Positions 9,537 through 18,181 of a stretch of 64,000 bases of DNA are shown in pieces. The translations under genes and the position numbers were made by a program. Source of the stretch: Lysobacter prati (GTDB lineage: Bacteria > Pseudomonadota > Gammaproteobacteria > Xanthomonadales > Xanthomonadaceae); NCBI RefSeq assembly GCF_009765215.1, contig NZ_VLNV01000007.1:1-64000 (forward strand), in the 5' to 3' direction. Within the stretch, counting starts at the first letter, position 1, and every line of letters begins with the position of its first letter. Below the pieces are notes generated by a model that was not told the origin of the DNA, did not search any database, and saw only the letters and a program-made list of their open reading frames with translations.

Positions 9537-9839
9537 GGTGTTCCTCCCAATGTCCCCGGATGGACCGGTGCGCCGAGCGCCGCGGCGACGTTGCCGCCGG
9601 TCCGGAACTGATCGTGCACCGGCGCCGGCGACGGGGCAAGCGGGGCCCGTTTTGGGACGAATCTGATGTTCCGCGCATAGGCCATGAGGACAATGGCCCC
9701 CGGACAGGACGTCCCGTTACATCGCTCTGGCGCCCTGCCCCGCGCCTCTTTCGTTCAAGACGCCGCTCCTGGCCTTCATCGCCCGGCCAGGGAAGTTGCG
9801 TGTGCGCCAGTGGAAGGTGCCAGTCACCGGACCTTCGCC
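9537..9839. other. Gap between DUF962 and M23 genes
   Basis: This stretch of about 300 bases lies between two divergent genes. An in-frame extension of the M23 gene reaches back to 9684, but the added residues look random and carry no signal peptide. I see no RNA gene or clear promoter here. Confidence 0.4.
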
Positions 9840-10508
9840 ATGCTTCACAACCGCCGCCGCCCACGTCCCGCACTTCCGTCCCTGGCCGGCTCCAGCTCCA
9901 GCACCCGCCGACACCGCTCGGCCTGGATGGCCAGCCTGCACGTGGCAGGCGCGGGTATGGCCATCGTCCTGGCCACGCAGGACAGCCCCGCCGCTTCCCA
10001 CGTGCCTGCGGCGCTACCGGGTGCAGCCACGATGGTCATTGCCTTGCCGCGACCCGGATCGATCGTGTCCTCGCACCAGCACATCTTCGATTTCACGTCG
10101 GCGAAGTCGGGCCTCTACTCGATGCGACTGCCATTGGATGCCATCCGGGTGACCTCCGGTTTTGGTCGTCGCACCGATCCCTTTCGCAGGCGCGCCGCGT
10201 TCCATAACGGCATCGATTTCGCCGCGGCGCCTGGCACCGCGGTGCACGCAACGGCCGACGGCATCGTCGCGCGCGCGGCTTACAGCAAGGACTACGGCAA
10301 CCTCGTCCTGATCGACCACGGCAACGGCTGCAGCACGCTCTACGCGCATAACGAGCGATTGCTGGTACGCGCTGGCGAGCCGATCCTGGCCGGCCAGCCG
10401 ATCGCGCTGGTGGGATCTTCCGGGCGTTCGACCGGTCCGCACCTGCACTTCGAGGTCCGCCAGGACGGTGTGCGCGTGGACCCGCAAGACTACGTCGCCG
10501 GGTTGTGA
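9840..10508 (+). CDS. M23 family metallopeptidase (LytM domain)
   Basis: This protein of about 222 residues is a zinc endopeptidase-type domain acting on peptidoglycan cross-links. The LytM motifs are intact: HNGID (first zinc ligands) and HLHFEVRQDG with the HxH pair at the C-terminal end. Upstream is a basic N terminus with a hydrophobic stretch (LHVAGAGMAIVLA), probably a signal anchor, which places it in the periplasm or envelope. The start is uncertain. I prefer ATG 9840 to 9684 because the longer form adds an unrelated leader, but neither has a strong ribosome binding site. Confidence 0.85.
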   Translation: MLHNRRRPRPALPSLAGSSSSTRRHRSAWMASLHVAGAGMAIVLATQDSPAASHVPAALPGAATMVIALPRPGSIVSSHQHIFDFTSAKSGLYSMRLPLDAIRVTSGFGRRTDPFRRRAAFHNGIDFAAAPGTAVHATADGIVARAAYSKDYGNLVLIDHGNGCSTLYAHNERLLVRAGEPILAGQPIALVGSSGRSTGPHLHFEVRQDGVRVDPQDYVAGL

Positions 10509-10536
10509 GCAACCGGCCGTCCGCGCTGCCCGTTTC

Positions 10537-11364
10537 CTAGGACTTCTCCGCCGCCTTGGCGCGGTCCCAATAGCGGTCCTGGGCGTCCAGTGATTGCCCG
10601 GCCAGTTGCTGGCCGTCCGCTTCTGCCAGGGTCTCCATGGCGCGGAAGCGGCGCTCGAACTTCAGGTTGGCCCGGCGCAACGCAGCGCCGACGTCCACCT
10701 TGGCGTGGCGCGCCAGATTGGCGCAGACGAACAGCACATCGCCTATCTCATCCTCGAGCCGGTCGCGCGCGGCGGCATCGTCCGGATCGGCATCGAGCGC
10801 GGCAAACTCGACGCGCACTTCCTCGATCTCTTCGTGCAGCTTGGCGATCACCGGGGTCACGTCGGGCCAGTCGAAACCGACCCGCGCGGCACGCTTCTGC
10901 AGCTTCACCGCGCGCTGCCACTCGGGCAGGCCGCGGGCGATGCCGGCGAGCGCGGAGCGGTCATGGTGGCCACTGTCTTCGCGCTCACGGCGCTTGTGTT
11001 CTTCCCAGGCAACCGTCTGCGCTTCGACATCCTCGACTTCGGCGCCCTGGACGGCAGCATCGGCAAACACATGCGGATGCCTTCGCACCATCTTGTCGCT
11101 GATCGCGGCAACCACGTCGGCGAACTCGAACGCGCCCTGCTCCTGCGCCATGCGCGCATGGAACACCACCTGCAGCAGCAGGTCGCCCAGCTCGTCCTTG
11201 AGGTCGTCGAGGTCGCCGCGGTCGATCGCGTCGGCCACCTCGTAGGCTTCCTCGATCGTGTACGGCGCGATGCTGGCGAAATCCTGCTGCACGTCCCAAG
11301 GGCAACCGCTTTGCGGGTCGCGCAGGCGCGCCATGATGGCGAGGAGACGGTCGATATCGGCCAT
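10537..11364 (-). CDS. mazG: Nucleoside triphosphate pyrophosphohydrolase
   Basis: This 275-residue enzyme hydrolyses (d)NTPs to monophosphate and pyrophosphate, cleaning the nucleotide pool and modulating ppGpp stress responses. The first half has the MazG motif with EEAYEVADAI and GDLLLQVVFHA, and the second half has EIEEVRVEF and DEIGDVLFVCANLARH, so both all-alpha MazG domains are present as in E. coli (263 residues). ATG 11364 was chosen; upstream in-frame sequence is not family-like. It is the last gene of nudE-cysQ-mazG, with a gap of five bases after cysQ. Confidence 0.95.
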   Translation of the reverse strand: MADIDRLLAIMARLRDPQSGCPWDVQQDFASIAPYTIEEAYEVADAIDRGDLDDLKDELGDLLLQVVFHARMAQEQGAFEFADVVAAISDKMVRRHPHVFADAAVQGAEVEDVEAQTVAWEEHKRREREDSGHHDRSALAGIARGLPEWQRAVKLQKRAARVGFDWPDVTPVIAKLHEEIEEVRVEFAALDADPDDAAARDRLEDEIGDVLFVCANLARHAKVDVGAALRRANLKFERRFRAMETLAEADGQQLAGQSLDAQDRYWDRAKAAEKS

Positions 11365-11369
11365 GGCGG

Positions 11370-12167
11370 TCAGTTGCCCAGCCACTGCCGCCACGGCAGC
11401 GCGGGATCGCCCAGTGCGATGAAGTCGCCGTTGAGGATGGCCTCGCGCTGGTTGTAACGGAACGGACGACCCTGCGGATCCAGTACCACGCCACCGGCGC
11501 CTTCGAGCACGCACTGGCCGGCCGCGGTATCCCACTCGCTGGTCGGACCGAATCGCGGATAGACATCGAGCCGGCCGTCGGCGAGCGAGCAGAACTTCAG
11601 CGAGGAACCCAGCCCGATCGGCTCGACCTGGCCCATGCGCGCGATGAACGCTTCGGTGCGGGTGTCACGGTGCGAGCGGCTGGCCGCCACGCGCAGTGGC
11701 GATGTGGCCGGCGCGCGCGCGCGCACGGCTTCGTCACGGTTGCCGACGCGACGGAAGGCCCCAAGCGTGGCACCGCCGTGCCAGAGCACGCCGGTCACCG
11801 GCGCCTGCACCACGCCGAACACGGCCACGCCGTCTTCGATCAGGGCGATGTTGACGGTGAACTCGCCATTGCGCTTGACGAACTCGCGGGTGCCATCGAG
11901 CGGGTCGACCATCCACGAGCGCTGCCACTGACGTCGCTGTGCAGTCGGCACCTCGTGCGCGGATTCCTCCGACAGCACCGGGATGTCCGGCGTCAGTCGT
12001 GCCAGCCCGTCGACGATGCAGCGGTGCGCGGCCAGGTCGGCGGCAGTCAGCGGCGAATCGTCGTCCTTGTGCTGCACGGCGAAATCGCTGTCGTAGATGC
12101 CCAGGATCGCGGCGGCGGCATCGTGCGCCAGGGCGATCACGCCTTCGCGCAGGTCTGGAGAGATCAT
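11370..12167 (-). CDS. cysQ: 3'(2'),5'-bisphosphate nucleotidase
   Basis: This 265-residue enzyme of the inositol monophosphatase fold removes the 3'-phosphate from PAP and PAPS during sulfate assimilation. Metal-binding motifs are clear: SEESAHE (about residues 66-72), DPLDGTREF and the C-terminal WDTAAGQCVLEGAGG. The start at 12167 overlaps the nudE stop by four bases (ATGA), which supports it over the longer form. Together with NudE it belongs to a nucleotide-housecleaning operon. Confidence 0.95.
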   Translation of the reverse strand: MISPDLREGVIALAHDAAAAILGIYDSDFAVQHKDDDSPLTAADLAAHRCIVDGLARLTPDIPVLSEESAHEVPTAQRRQWQRSWMVDPLDGTREFVKRNGEFTVNIALIEDGVAVFGVVQAPVTGVLWHGGATLGAFRRVGNRDEAVRARAPATSPLRVAASRSHRDTRTEAFIARMGQVEPIGLGSSLKFCSLADGRLDVYPRFGPTSEWDTAAGQCVLEGAGGVVLDPQGRPFRYNQREAILNGDFIALGDPALPWRQWLGN

Positions 12168-12715
12168 GTCTGGTGCGTCCTCAGCCACTCGCGGGCGATG
12201 AAAAGGGCGGCGATGCTGCGGCCTTCGGAAAAGTCCTCGCGCAGGATCAGCTGGTGCAGGTCGTCGAGCTTCCACGGCACCACTTCCAGCTCTTCGGGCT
12301 CGTCACCGGGCAGTCGCTCCGGGTAGAGGTCGCGTGCCAGCACCAGGTGCGCCTGGTGGCTCATATAGGTCGGGGCCAGCGTCAACGAGCGCAGCACGTT
12401 GAGCGAGCGCGCACCGTAGCCGGCTTCTTCCTTGAGTTCGCGGTCGGCGGCCTGCCCCGGGGTCTCGCCGGCGTCGATCCGGCCCTTGACCAGCCCCAGC
12501 TCGTAGCGGTGCATGCCGGCGGCGTATTCACGCACCAGCAGCACGGTGTCGTCGTCGAGCAGGGGCACGACCACCACGGCACCGTGGCCTCGCCCGTGCA
12601 GGCGCTCGTAATTGCGGCGCTCGCCGTTGGCAAATTCAAGTTCGAGGCGTTCGAGCCGGTACGGACCGGCGTCATGCTCGGTGATGCTGTGGATGGTGGG
12701 CAGCCGGCGGCTCAT
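12164..12715 (-). CDS. nudE: ADP compounds hydrolase, Nudix family
   Basis: This 183-residue Nudix enzyme hydrolyses ADP-ribose, NADH and related ADP compounds. The Nudix box GRIDAGETPGQAADRELKEEAG fits G-x5-E-x7-REU-x-EE-x-G (given here in its split form). Before it lies YELGLVKG, and afterwards APTYMSHQAHLVLA, both seen in NudE. ATG 12715 gives a length close to the 186 residues of E. coli NudE. It heads the nudE-cysQ-mazG operon and is divergent from bioA. Confidence 0.92.
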   Translation of the reverse strand: MSRRLPTIHSITEHDAGPYRLERLELEFANGERRNYERLHGRGHGAVVVVPLLDDDTVLLVREYAAGMHRYELGLVKGRIDAGETPGQAADRELKEEAGYGARSLNVLRSLTLAPTYMSHQAHLVLARDLYPERLPGDEPEELEVVPWKLDDLHQLILREDFSEGRSIAALFIAREWLRTHQT

Positions 12716-12783
12716 GGCCAGGTTCCATGGCAGGTCCTGGCCGCAGCGCTGCACCGCGCGCCGCCAGGCAGGATAATGGTGGG

Positions 12784-14214
12784 ATGCAGAAGAACACTCA
12801 CGATCAGGCGATGCTAGCAGAGGCCGGTGTCCCGGCAGGTGGCGAAGGCGATGCCCAGCGCTGGCGCGACCGCGACCTGGCGGTGCTGTGGCACCCGTGC
12901 ACGCAGATGCGCGAGCATCCCGGGACGCTGCCGCTGCTGCCGATCGCGCGTGGCGAAGGTGCCTGGCTGGTCGGCCGCGACGGCCGCCGCTATCTCGATG
13001 CCATCAGCAGCTGGTGGACCAACCTGTTCGGTCACGCCGAACCGCGCATCGCCGCCGCCATCGCCCAGCAGGCGATGACGCTCGAACACGTGATCCTGGC
13101 CGGCTGCTCGCATGCGCCTGCGGTCGAGCTGGCCGAACGACTGCTCGCCATGGCGCCGCGCGAAGTCGGACGTGAACCGCTCAGCAAGGTCTTCTACGCC
13201 GACAACGGTTCGGCCGGCGTCGAGGTTGCCCTGAAGATGGCCTTCCACTGGTTCCGCAATCGCGGCATCGAGGGCCGGACCAAGTTCATCGCGCTCGACA
13301 ACGGTTACCACGGCGAGACCCTGGGCGCGCTCGCGGTAGGCGACATCCCGCTGTACCGGCGCGTGTATGCACCGTTGCTGGCCGAAGCCCTGTTCGCTCC
13401 GTCGCCCGACGCCTACCTGTGCGAGGCCGGCGAGACGCCGGCCGAGCGTGCACATCGTGCCGCCGACGGGCTGCGCGAACTCCTTGAACGCCACGGCAAC
13501 GAAGTCTGCGCGCTGATCCTCGAGCCGCGCGTGCAGTGCGCCGGCGGCATGCGCATGCACGACCCCGCGTACCTGAAGCTGGCACGCGAACTGTGCGACG
13601 CGCACGGCGTGTTCCTGATCTGCGACGAGATCGCCGTAGGCTTCGGCCGCACCGGCACGCTGTTCGCCAGCGAGCGCAGCGGCGTGCAGCCGGACCTGCT
13701 GTGCCTGTCCAAGGGCCTGACCGGCGGCGCACTGCCGCTGGCGGCGGTACTGACGACGCAGGCCATCTACGACGGCTTCCTCGACGACTCGCGCGAGAAG
13801 GCATTCCTGCATTCGCACAGCTACACGGGCAATCCGCTGGCGTGCGCGGCAGCATTGGCCAGCCTCGACATCTTCGACAGCGACGACATCCTCAACCGCA
13901 ACCGCGACACCGCCGCGCGCATGACCGCACTGGCGGCGCCGCTGGCCGATCACCGCCACGTCGCCGATGTCCGCCAGGCCGGCATGATCGTCGCCTTCGA
14001 ACTGACCCCGGGCGGCGACCGTCGCGCCAGCTTCGATCCTGCGATGCGTGTTGGCCTGCGTGCCTACCGCGCCGCACTGGAGCGCGGCGTGCTGCTGCGT
14101 CCGCTGGGCGACGTGCTGTACTGGATGCCGCCCTACTGCGTCGACGACGCGGCCTTGCAGCTTCTCGCCGACACCACCCGCGCCGTCATCGACGAGGCCA
14201 CCGCATGCGCCTGA
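12784..14214 (+). CDS. bioA: Adenosylmethionine-8-amino-7-oxononanoate aminotransferase
   Basis: This 476-residue PLP enzyme converts KAPA to DAPA with S-adenosylmethionine as amino donor in biotin synthesis. Family motifs are visible: LWHPCTQM near the start, SSWWTNLFGH, and LCLSKGLTGG with the PLP lysine Lys310. The N terminus is about 25-35 residues longer than E. coli BioA because of an acidic leader; the start at 12784 could lie slightly downstream. It overlaps rsmE by ten bases, so the two are cotranscribed. No BirA operator was recognised in the short divergent gap. Confidence 0.95.
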   Translation: MQKNTHDQAMLAEAGVPAGGEGDAQRWRDRDLAVLWHPCTQMREHPGTLPLLPIARGEGAWLVGRDGRRYLDAISSWWTNLFGHAEPRIAAAIAQQAMTLEHVILAGCSHAPAVELAERLLAMAPREVGREPLSKVFYADNGSAGVEVALKMAFHWFRNRGIEGRTKFIALDNGYHGETLGALAVGDIPLYRRVYAPLLAEALFAPSPDAYLCEAGETPAERAHRAADGLRELLERHGNEVCALILEPRVQCAGGMRMHDPAYLKLARELCDAHGVFLICDEIAVGFGRTGTLFASERSGVQPDLLCLSKGLTGGALPLAAVLTTQAIYDGFLDDSREKAFLHSHSYTGNPLACAAALASLDIFDSDDILNRNRDTAARMTALAAPLADHRHVADVRQAGMIVAFELTPGGDRRASFDPAMRVGLRAYRAALERGVLLRPLGDVLYWMPPYCVDDAALQLLADTTRAVIDEATACA

Positions 14215-14942
14215 CCCGCGTCCACGTCGAGCAGCCGCTGGCTGTCGGCAGCGAAGTCGTCCTGCCTGAGAGCGCGGCAGCGCACCTGGCCCGTGTGCTG
14301 CGTCTGGGCGTGGGCGATGCCTGCGTGCTGTTCAATGGCGACGGCCACGACTACGCGGCGCGAATCGTGGCCCTGGGCAAGCGTGAACTGCGGGTGGCAA
14401 TCGAAGCCTCCAGCCCGGTGCTGCGCGAATCGCCGTTGCAGCTGGTGCTGCTGCAGGGCGTGGCGCGTGGCGAAAAAATGGACCTGATCCTGCAGAAGGC
14501 GACCGAACTGGGCGCCGCCGCGTTCCGTCCACTGTGGTCCCAACGCAGCGAAGTGAAGCTGGACGAAGCACGCGCGGAGAAGCGGCTCGCACATTGGCGC
14601 AGCGTGGTGTCTTCGGCTTGCGAGCAGAGCGGCCGCGCGGTCGTTCCAGCCGTGTCCGCACCGGTGACGCTGCAGGCGACGCTGGCTGCCCTGCCGGCTG
14701 GTGGCTTGCGCCTGATCCTGGATCCGGAAGGCGAACTGGCGTTCTCCAGTCTGTCGCTGGACGTGAACGAGCCGGTGTACCTGGCGATCGGTCCGGAAGG
14801 CGGCTGGTCGCCGTTGGATCGCGAGCAGCTGCGCGCCGCTGGCTTCCTTGGATTGCGCCTGGGGCCGCGCATCCTGCGCACCGAGAGCGCGGGTCTGGCG
14901 GCGGTTGCGGCGCTGCAGGCGCGGTTCGGGGATTTGCAGTAA
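14205..14942 (+). CDS. rsmE: 16S rRNA (uracil1498-N3)-methyltransferase
   Basis: This 245-residue SPOUT methyltransferase modifies U1498 of 16S rRNA using S-adenosylmethionine. The N-terminal PUA-like domain (HLARVLRLGVGD) is followed by the knotted domain with LLQGVARGEKMDLILQKATELG (shown split), LAIGPEGGWSPLDREQ and the knot segment LGPRILRTESAGLAAV. Length is typical. It begins inside the end of bioA with a ten-base overlap, an arrangement common in Xanthomonadaceae. Confidence 0.95.
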   Translation: MRLTRVHVEQPLAVGSEVVLPESAAAHLARVLRLGVGDACVLFNGDGHDYAARIVALGKRELRVAIEASSPVLRESPLQLVLLQGVARGEKMDLILQKATELGAAAFRPLWSQRSEVKLDEARAEKRLAHWRSVVSSACEQSGRAVVPAVSAPVTLQATLAALPAGGLRLILDPEGELAFSSLSLDVNEPVYLAIGPEGGWSPLDREQLRAAGFLGLRLGPRILRTESAGLAAVAALQARFGDLQ

Positions 14943-14955
14943 GGCGACGGCGCGA

Positions 14956-16041
14956 TCAGATCTTGAAGTAGATCCGTCGCGCATCGAGCACGCGCACCAC
15001 CAGCCACCAAACCGCCACGAACGCGATCGCAAACAGCAGCGACGGCACGTACGGGCCAAAGCGGGGCGTCATCCAGTCGGCAAAACCGGCCCGATACAAC
15101 GGCTCCAGCCAACCGCCCGCGACCAGCGCATAAAGCATGAACGCCGACCCCGCGTAGGCCGCGATCGCATTGACCCCGAACGCGCGCCCCAGCGCCGGCA
15201 GCCCCTTGCGATCGACCAGCTGGTGCACGATTGCCAGCACCCAGCACGCGATGCCGCCGGTCCAGAGCACGTACGACGGCGTCCACAGGTTCTTGTTGAA
15301 CGGCTGCCACCACGACCACGCCAGGCCCAGCACCATGAGGGCCCCGCCTGCCAGCCACAGCGCGCGCGAATCGCCGCGGCGCAGCCAGTCACCGGCACGC
15401 ATGCCAAGCACGGTCGTCGCCAGCGCGCCCAGCGTGCTGACCAGGCCTTCGGGATCGTGGCCGCGACCACTGGCCGGATCGAGCTGGTAGACGTGGACGC
15501 CCAGCAGCGCATGATCGATGCGGCTGGCGAGATTGACGAAGGGTTCGTAGCTGCCGCCAGCGGCGAGCAGTGCGCCATAGCCGACCAGCAGCGCGGCGAG
15601 CACCAGCCATTGCGCGCGCGGCCGCGCATAGAGCGCCAGCAGGCCTGCGGCGGCGAAGCACAGGCCGATCCGCTGCAGCACGCCCATCACCCGGTAATGC
15701 GCCAGGTCGAACGCCCACAGCGCGCACAGGTGCAGCAGCAAGCCGAGGCCGACGATGCGCGCGGCGCGGACCAGTACGGTGCGCGTCAGCAGCGCCGTCG
15801 CATCGCCACGCTCGAGGCGCGGCATCAGCGCCAGCGTGATCGACACGCCGACAATGAACAGGAACATCGGGAAGATCAGGTCGGTCGGGGTGCAGCCATG
15901 CCAATGCGCGTGCAGCAGCGGCGCGTAGACGTGGCCCCAGTCACCCGGGTTGTTGACCAGCAGCATTGCGGCGACCGTGATCCCGCGAAGAGCATCGACC
16001 GACGCGAACCGCGCCGGGGTCGCCGCCGGTGTGGAGCTCAA
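14956..16041 (-). CDS. DUF5009 / heparan-alpha-glucosaminide acetyltransferase-like membrane protein
   Basis: This 361-residue protein has about ten hydrophobic segments and the N-terminal motif RFASVDALRGITVAAMLLVNNPG, typical of the YeiB/DUF5009 and HGSNAT-like acyltransferase superfamily; HAHWHGCTPTDLIFPMFLF follows (motifs split around helices). It probably moves acyl groups across the inner membrane to a sugar. The start is TTG 16041, supported by a four-base TTGA overlap with the chpC stop codon. It is therefore the last gene of the Pil-Chp transcript, although a functional link to chemosensing is not evident. Confidence 0.85.
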   Translation of the reverse strand: MSSTPAATPARFASVDALRGITVAAMLLVNNPGDWGHVYAPLLHAHWHGCTPTDLIFPMFLFIVGVSITLALMPRLERGDATALLTRTVLVRAARIVGLGLLLHLCALWAFDLAHYRVMGVLQRIGLCFAAAGLLALYARPRAQWLVLAALLVGYGALLAAGGSYEPFVNLASRIDHALLGVHVYQLDPASGRGHDPEGLVSTLGALATTVLGMRAGDWLRRGDSRALWLAGGALMVLGLAWSWWQPFNKNLWTPSYVLWTGGIACWVLAIVHQLVDRKGLPALGRAFGVNAIAAYAGSAFMLYALVAGGWLEPLYRAGFADWMTPRFGPYVPSLLFAIAFVAVWWLVVRVLDARRIYFKI

Positions 16042-16559
16042 GCCGCCTGTACCAGCACCGCGCTGACCTGTGCCTCGATCGATTCCAGGTCGGGCAGGAA
16101 CGCGGCGTCTTCGTTGAGCAGCACGCGCGCCTGCACGCCGTTGGGCAGCGATTGGGTGTCGTCGACCACCACCAGGGTGTCGCGCGACACGGTCACCAGG
16201 CGCGGGAAGCCCTGCGTCAGCATGGCGAAGTACGGCGCGCGCGGATTGCCGCCCAGTGCGCGCAACACCACGACCTTGCTGCCCAGTCCGCCACGTTCGT
16301 CGGCCAGACCGGCCAGTCGCGCGAACGCCACCAGCGGCAGCTGCCAGCCGCGCCAGCGCATGCGGCCCAGCAGCCAGTCCGGCACGTCGGCCAGCGGCTC
16401 GGGTTCTGCGTACGACAGCACCTCGGCGATCGTCGCGTTGGGCAGCAGCAAGCGGCCACCGGCGACCTGGATCAACACGCCGCGGATGTCGTTTTCGACA
16501 GCGGGCACGGTCGCCGCATGCTTGCCGGCGGAACTATTGGAGTGATTTCGATTCGGCAT
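16038..16559 (-). CDS. chpC: ChpC, CheW-like coupling protein of the Pil-Chp system
   Basis: This 173-residue CheW-domain protein probably links receptors to the kinase ChpA. VENDIRGVLIQVAGGRLLLPNATIAEVLSY at the start of the domain (shown across two strands) and GRMRWRGWQLPLVAF match CheW-type folds, as does the C-terminal half with VLLNEDAAFLPDLESIEAQ. A polar 20-residue leader precedes the domain. It follows the ChpB-like gene by 23 bases. ChpC is accessory to PilI in Pseudomonas aeruginosa; the role here is inferred from position and domain. Confidence 0.85.
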   Translation of the reverse strand: MPNRNHSNSSAGKHAATVPAVENDIRGVLIQVAGGRLLLPNATIAEVLSYAEPEPLADVPDWLLGRMRWRGWQLPLVAFARLAGLADERGGLGSKVVVLRALGGNPRAPYFAMLTQGFPRLVTVSRDTLVVVDDTQSLPNGVQARVLLNEDAAFLPDLESIEAQVSAVLVQAA

Positions 16560-16582
16560 CTATTGGTTCCTGGTCTGCCCGC

Positions 16583-18181
16583 TCAACGCCAACGCGCGAT
16601 CAGACGCTCGGCCAGTTCGACCGGTTGCCCGGCTACGCCACCGCGTGCGATCAGTGCGGTCGAGGCCGCAGCGTCGTAACAGCCGTCCGGCGCCTGTCCG
16701 GCCACCAGCGCGCCTGCCCAGGAGTGGTTCATCACGGCATCCACGCGGGTCGGGTCGCTGCCGCTGAGCAGCAGCACCGCCGAGTCCGCCGACGGCAGCG
16801 CGGCGATGACGTCGCCCTCGCCTTCGCTGGACGTCACTTCCTTGAATCGGATGCCAGACTCGTTGACGGCGATGCCAATCTCGGCCGGCAGGATGTAGAC
16901 CGTTTGGGCCATCGCCAACAGGCCCGGCTCGGCGAGCCTTACCTGTAGCGGCGTGGCGCGCTGCATCTGGGCGACGAGCCGGTCGTAACGGCCGCCGTCA
17001 AGACGCTGCTGCACCATGATCGGGCGCGGGAAGGAATCAGGCAGCGCGCCGAGAAGCTGGCGCACGGCATCGGGTCCGCCAATGCCGGCCAGGACCAGAA
17101 CCGCGCCGTTGTTGTGCACGGTCGGCCGGTCTTCGACCAGTTCCAGTGCGGAAATGCGCGTTTCCAGCTCACCCAGATCGCGCTGGAAGAGGTTGGTCGC
17201 CGCGCGCGTGTCGGGGCTGGCGGCAGCGCCGGCAGTATCGTCGGCAAACGACCAGTCCGGAGCCAGCGGCGCGGCCGCGGCGGCGGTCGGCGCGACCGGC
17301 GCTACATCGTCACTTGCAATGTCGAGCGAACGGCTCGCCTCGAACAGCAGGATCGGCTCCGCGGGGACTGCCCGCTCCGTCGGCGTCACGCTCGGCATCT
17401 CGAGCACGCTGTCGTCGAGCAGCTCGACCACGACCGGTTCGGCCGCGGGAGATATCTCGTAGTCGAAACTGGATTCGAACGGCTCGATCACCAGCGAGTC
17501 GTCGTCGGTCGAGACCATGCCCGGCTCGTCCAGCAACGGCATCTCGATGGCATCGAGGACCTGTGCCTCCATCAGCGATGGCGTGCTCGCCACCTCGGTC
17601 GGCGGCGCGTAATCGAGCTCCGCGGCCACCGGGTCGAACGGGCTGAGGGCCATCGTCTGGACGGGCGGCGGCGACTGTGCAAAAGCAGCTTCCGGAACGG
17701 GTGCAGCCATCACTACCGGCGGCGGAATGGATTCGGGCGTCACGGCGGTCACAACGGGCGCTGCAGCGGCGGCAGGAGCCGGCGCAACCAAGGGCTCGTT
17801 GACACCCTCGTCCTCGCCTTCCGGCTCATGCCCGGGCGGCAGCACATTGCCATGCCCCTGCAGCTTGGCCGACAGATGCCGGCTCCAGCGCGCCAGGTCC
17901 CAGCCTTCGCGCGAGGCGGCCAGTGCCGCCTCTTCGTAAATCACTTCGACCGCAGGATCGGCCAGCACGGGGTCGAACCGTTCGATCGCGTCCTCGGTGA
18001 CCGCGTCGAGGGCGACGACGATCACCTGCGGGGCCGCCAGTCCGAGCGCGGACGGATCCAGCGTGGTCGGATCGGCTTCCAGCACCAGCTGCGCGCCGGC
18101 ATCGGAGAGCGCCGAGCGCAGCCGTTCACATGCTGCGCCCGGTCGCGCCAGCAGTACCGCGCGACGCGAAGACTCACTCAT
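16583..18181 (-). CDS. ChpB-like protein with a degenerate CheB methylesterase domain
   Basis: This 532-residue protein occupies the place of chpB, the methylesterase that demethylates PilJ. Its C-terminal 170 residues (from about 355) align with CheB, but the three catalytic positions are changed. The Ser in the ASTGG motif is Gly366 in AGIGG, the His of TQHMP is Gln392 in VQQRL, and the region of the catalytic Asp (normally GMGNDG) reads GSDPTR. The N-terminal half has a weak receiver-like or unknown domain (starting RAVLLARPG) and an acidic Pro/Ala/Val-rich linker (about residues 120-330). It overlaps chpA by eight bases. I infer that it is not an active esterase and may be structural. Confidence 0.75.
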   Translation of the reverse strand: MSESSRRAVLLARPGAACERLRSALSDAGAQLVLEADPTTLDPSALGLAAPQVIVVALDAVTEDAIERFDPVLADPAVEVIYEEAALAASREGWDLARWSRHLSAKLQGHGNVLPPGHEPEGEDEGVNEPLVAPAPAAAAAPVVTAVTPESIPPPVVMAAPVPEAAFAQSPPPVQTMALSPFDPVAAELDYAPPTEVASTPSLMEAQVLDAIEMPLLDEPGMVSTDDDSLVIEPFESSFDYEISPAAEPVVVELLDDSVLEMPSVTPTERAVPAEPILLFEASRSLDIASDDVAPVAPTAAAAAPLAPDWSFADDTAGAAASPDTRAATNLFQRDLGELETRISALELVEDRPTVHNNGAVLVLAGIGGPDAVRQLLGALPDSFPRPIMVQQRLDGGRYDRLVAQMQRATPLQVRLAEPGLLAMAQTVYILPAEIGIAVNESGIRFKEVTSSEGEGDVIAALPSADSAVLLLSGSDPTRVDAVMNHSWAGALVAGQAPDGCYDAAASTALIARGGVAGQPVELAERLIARWR

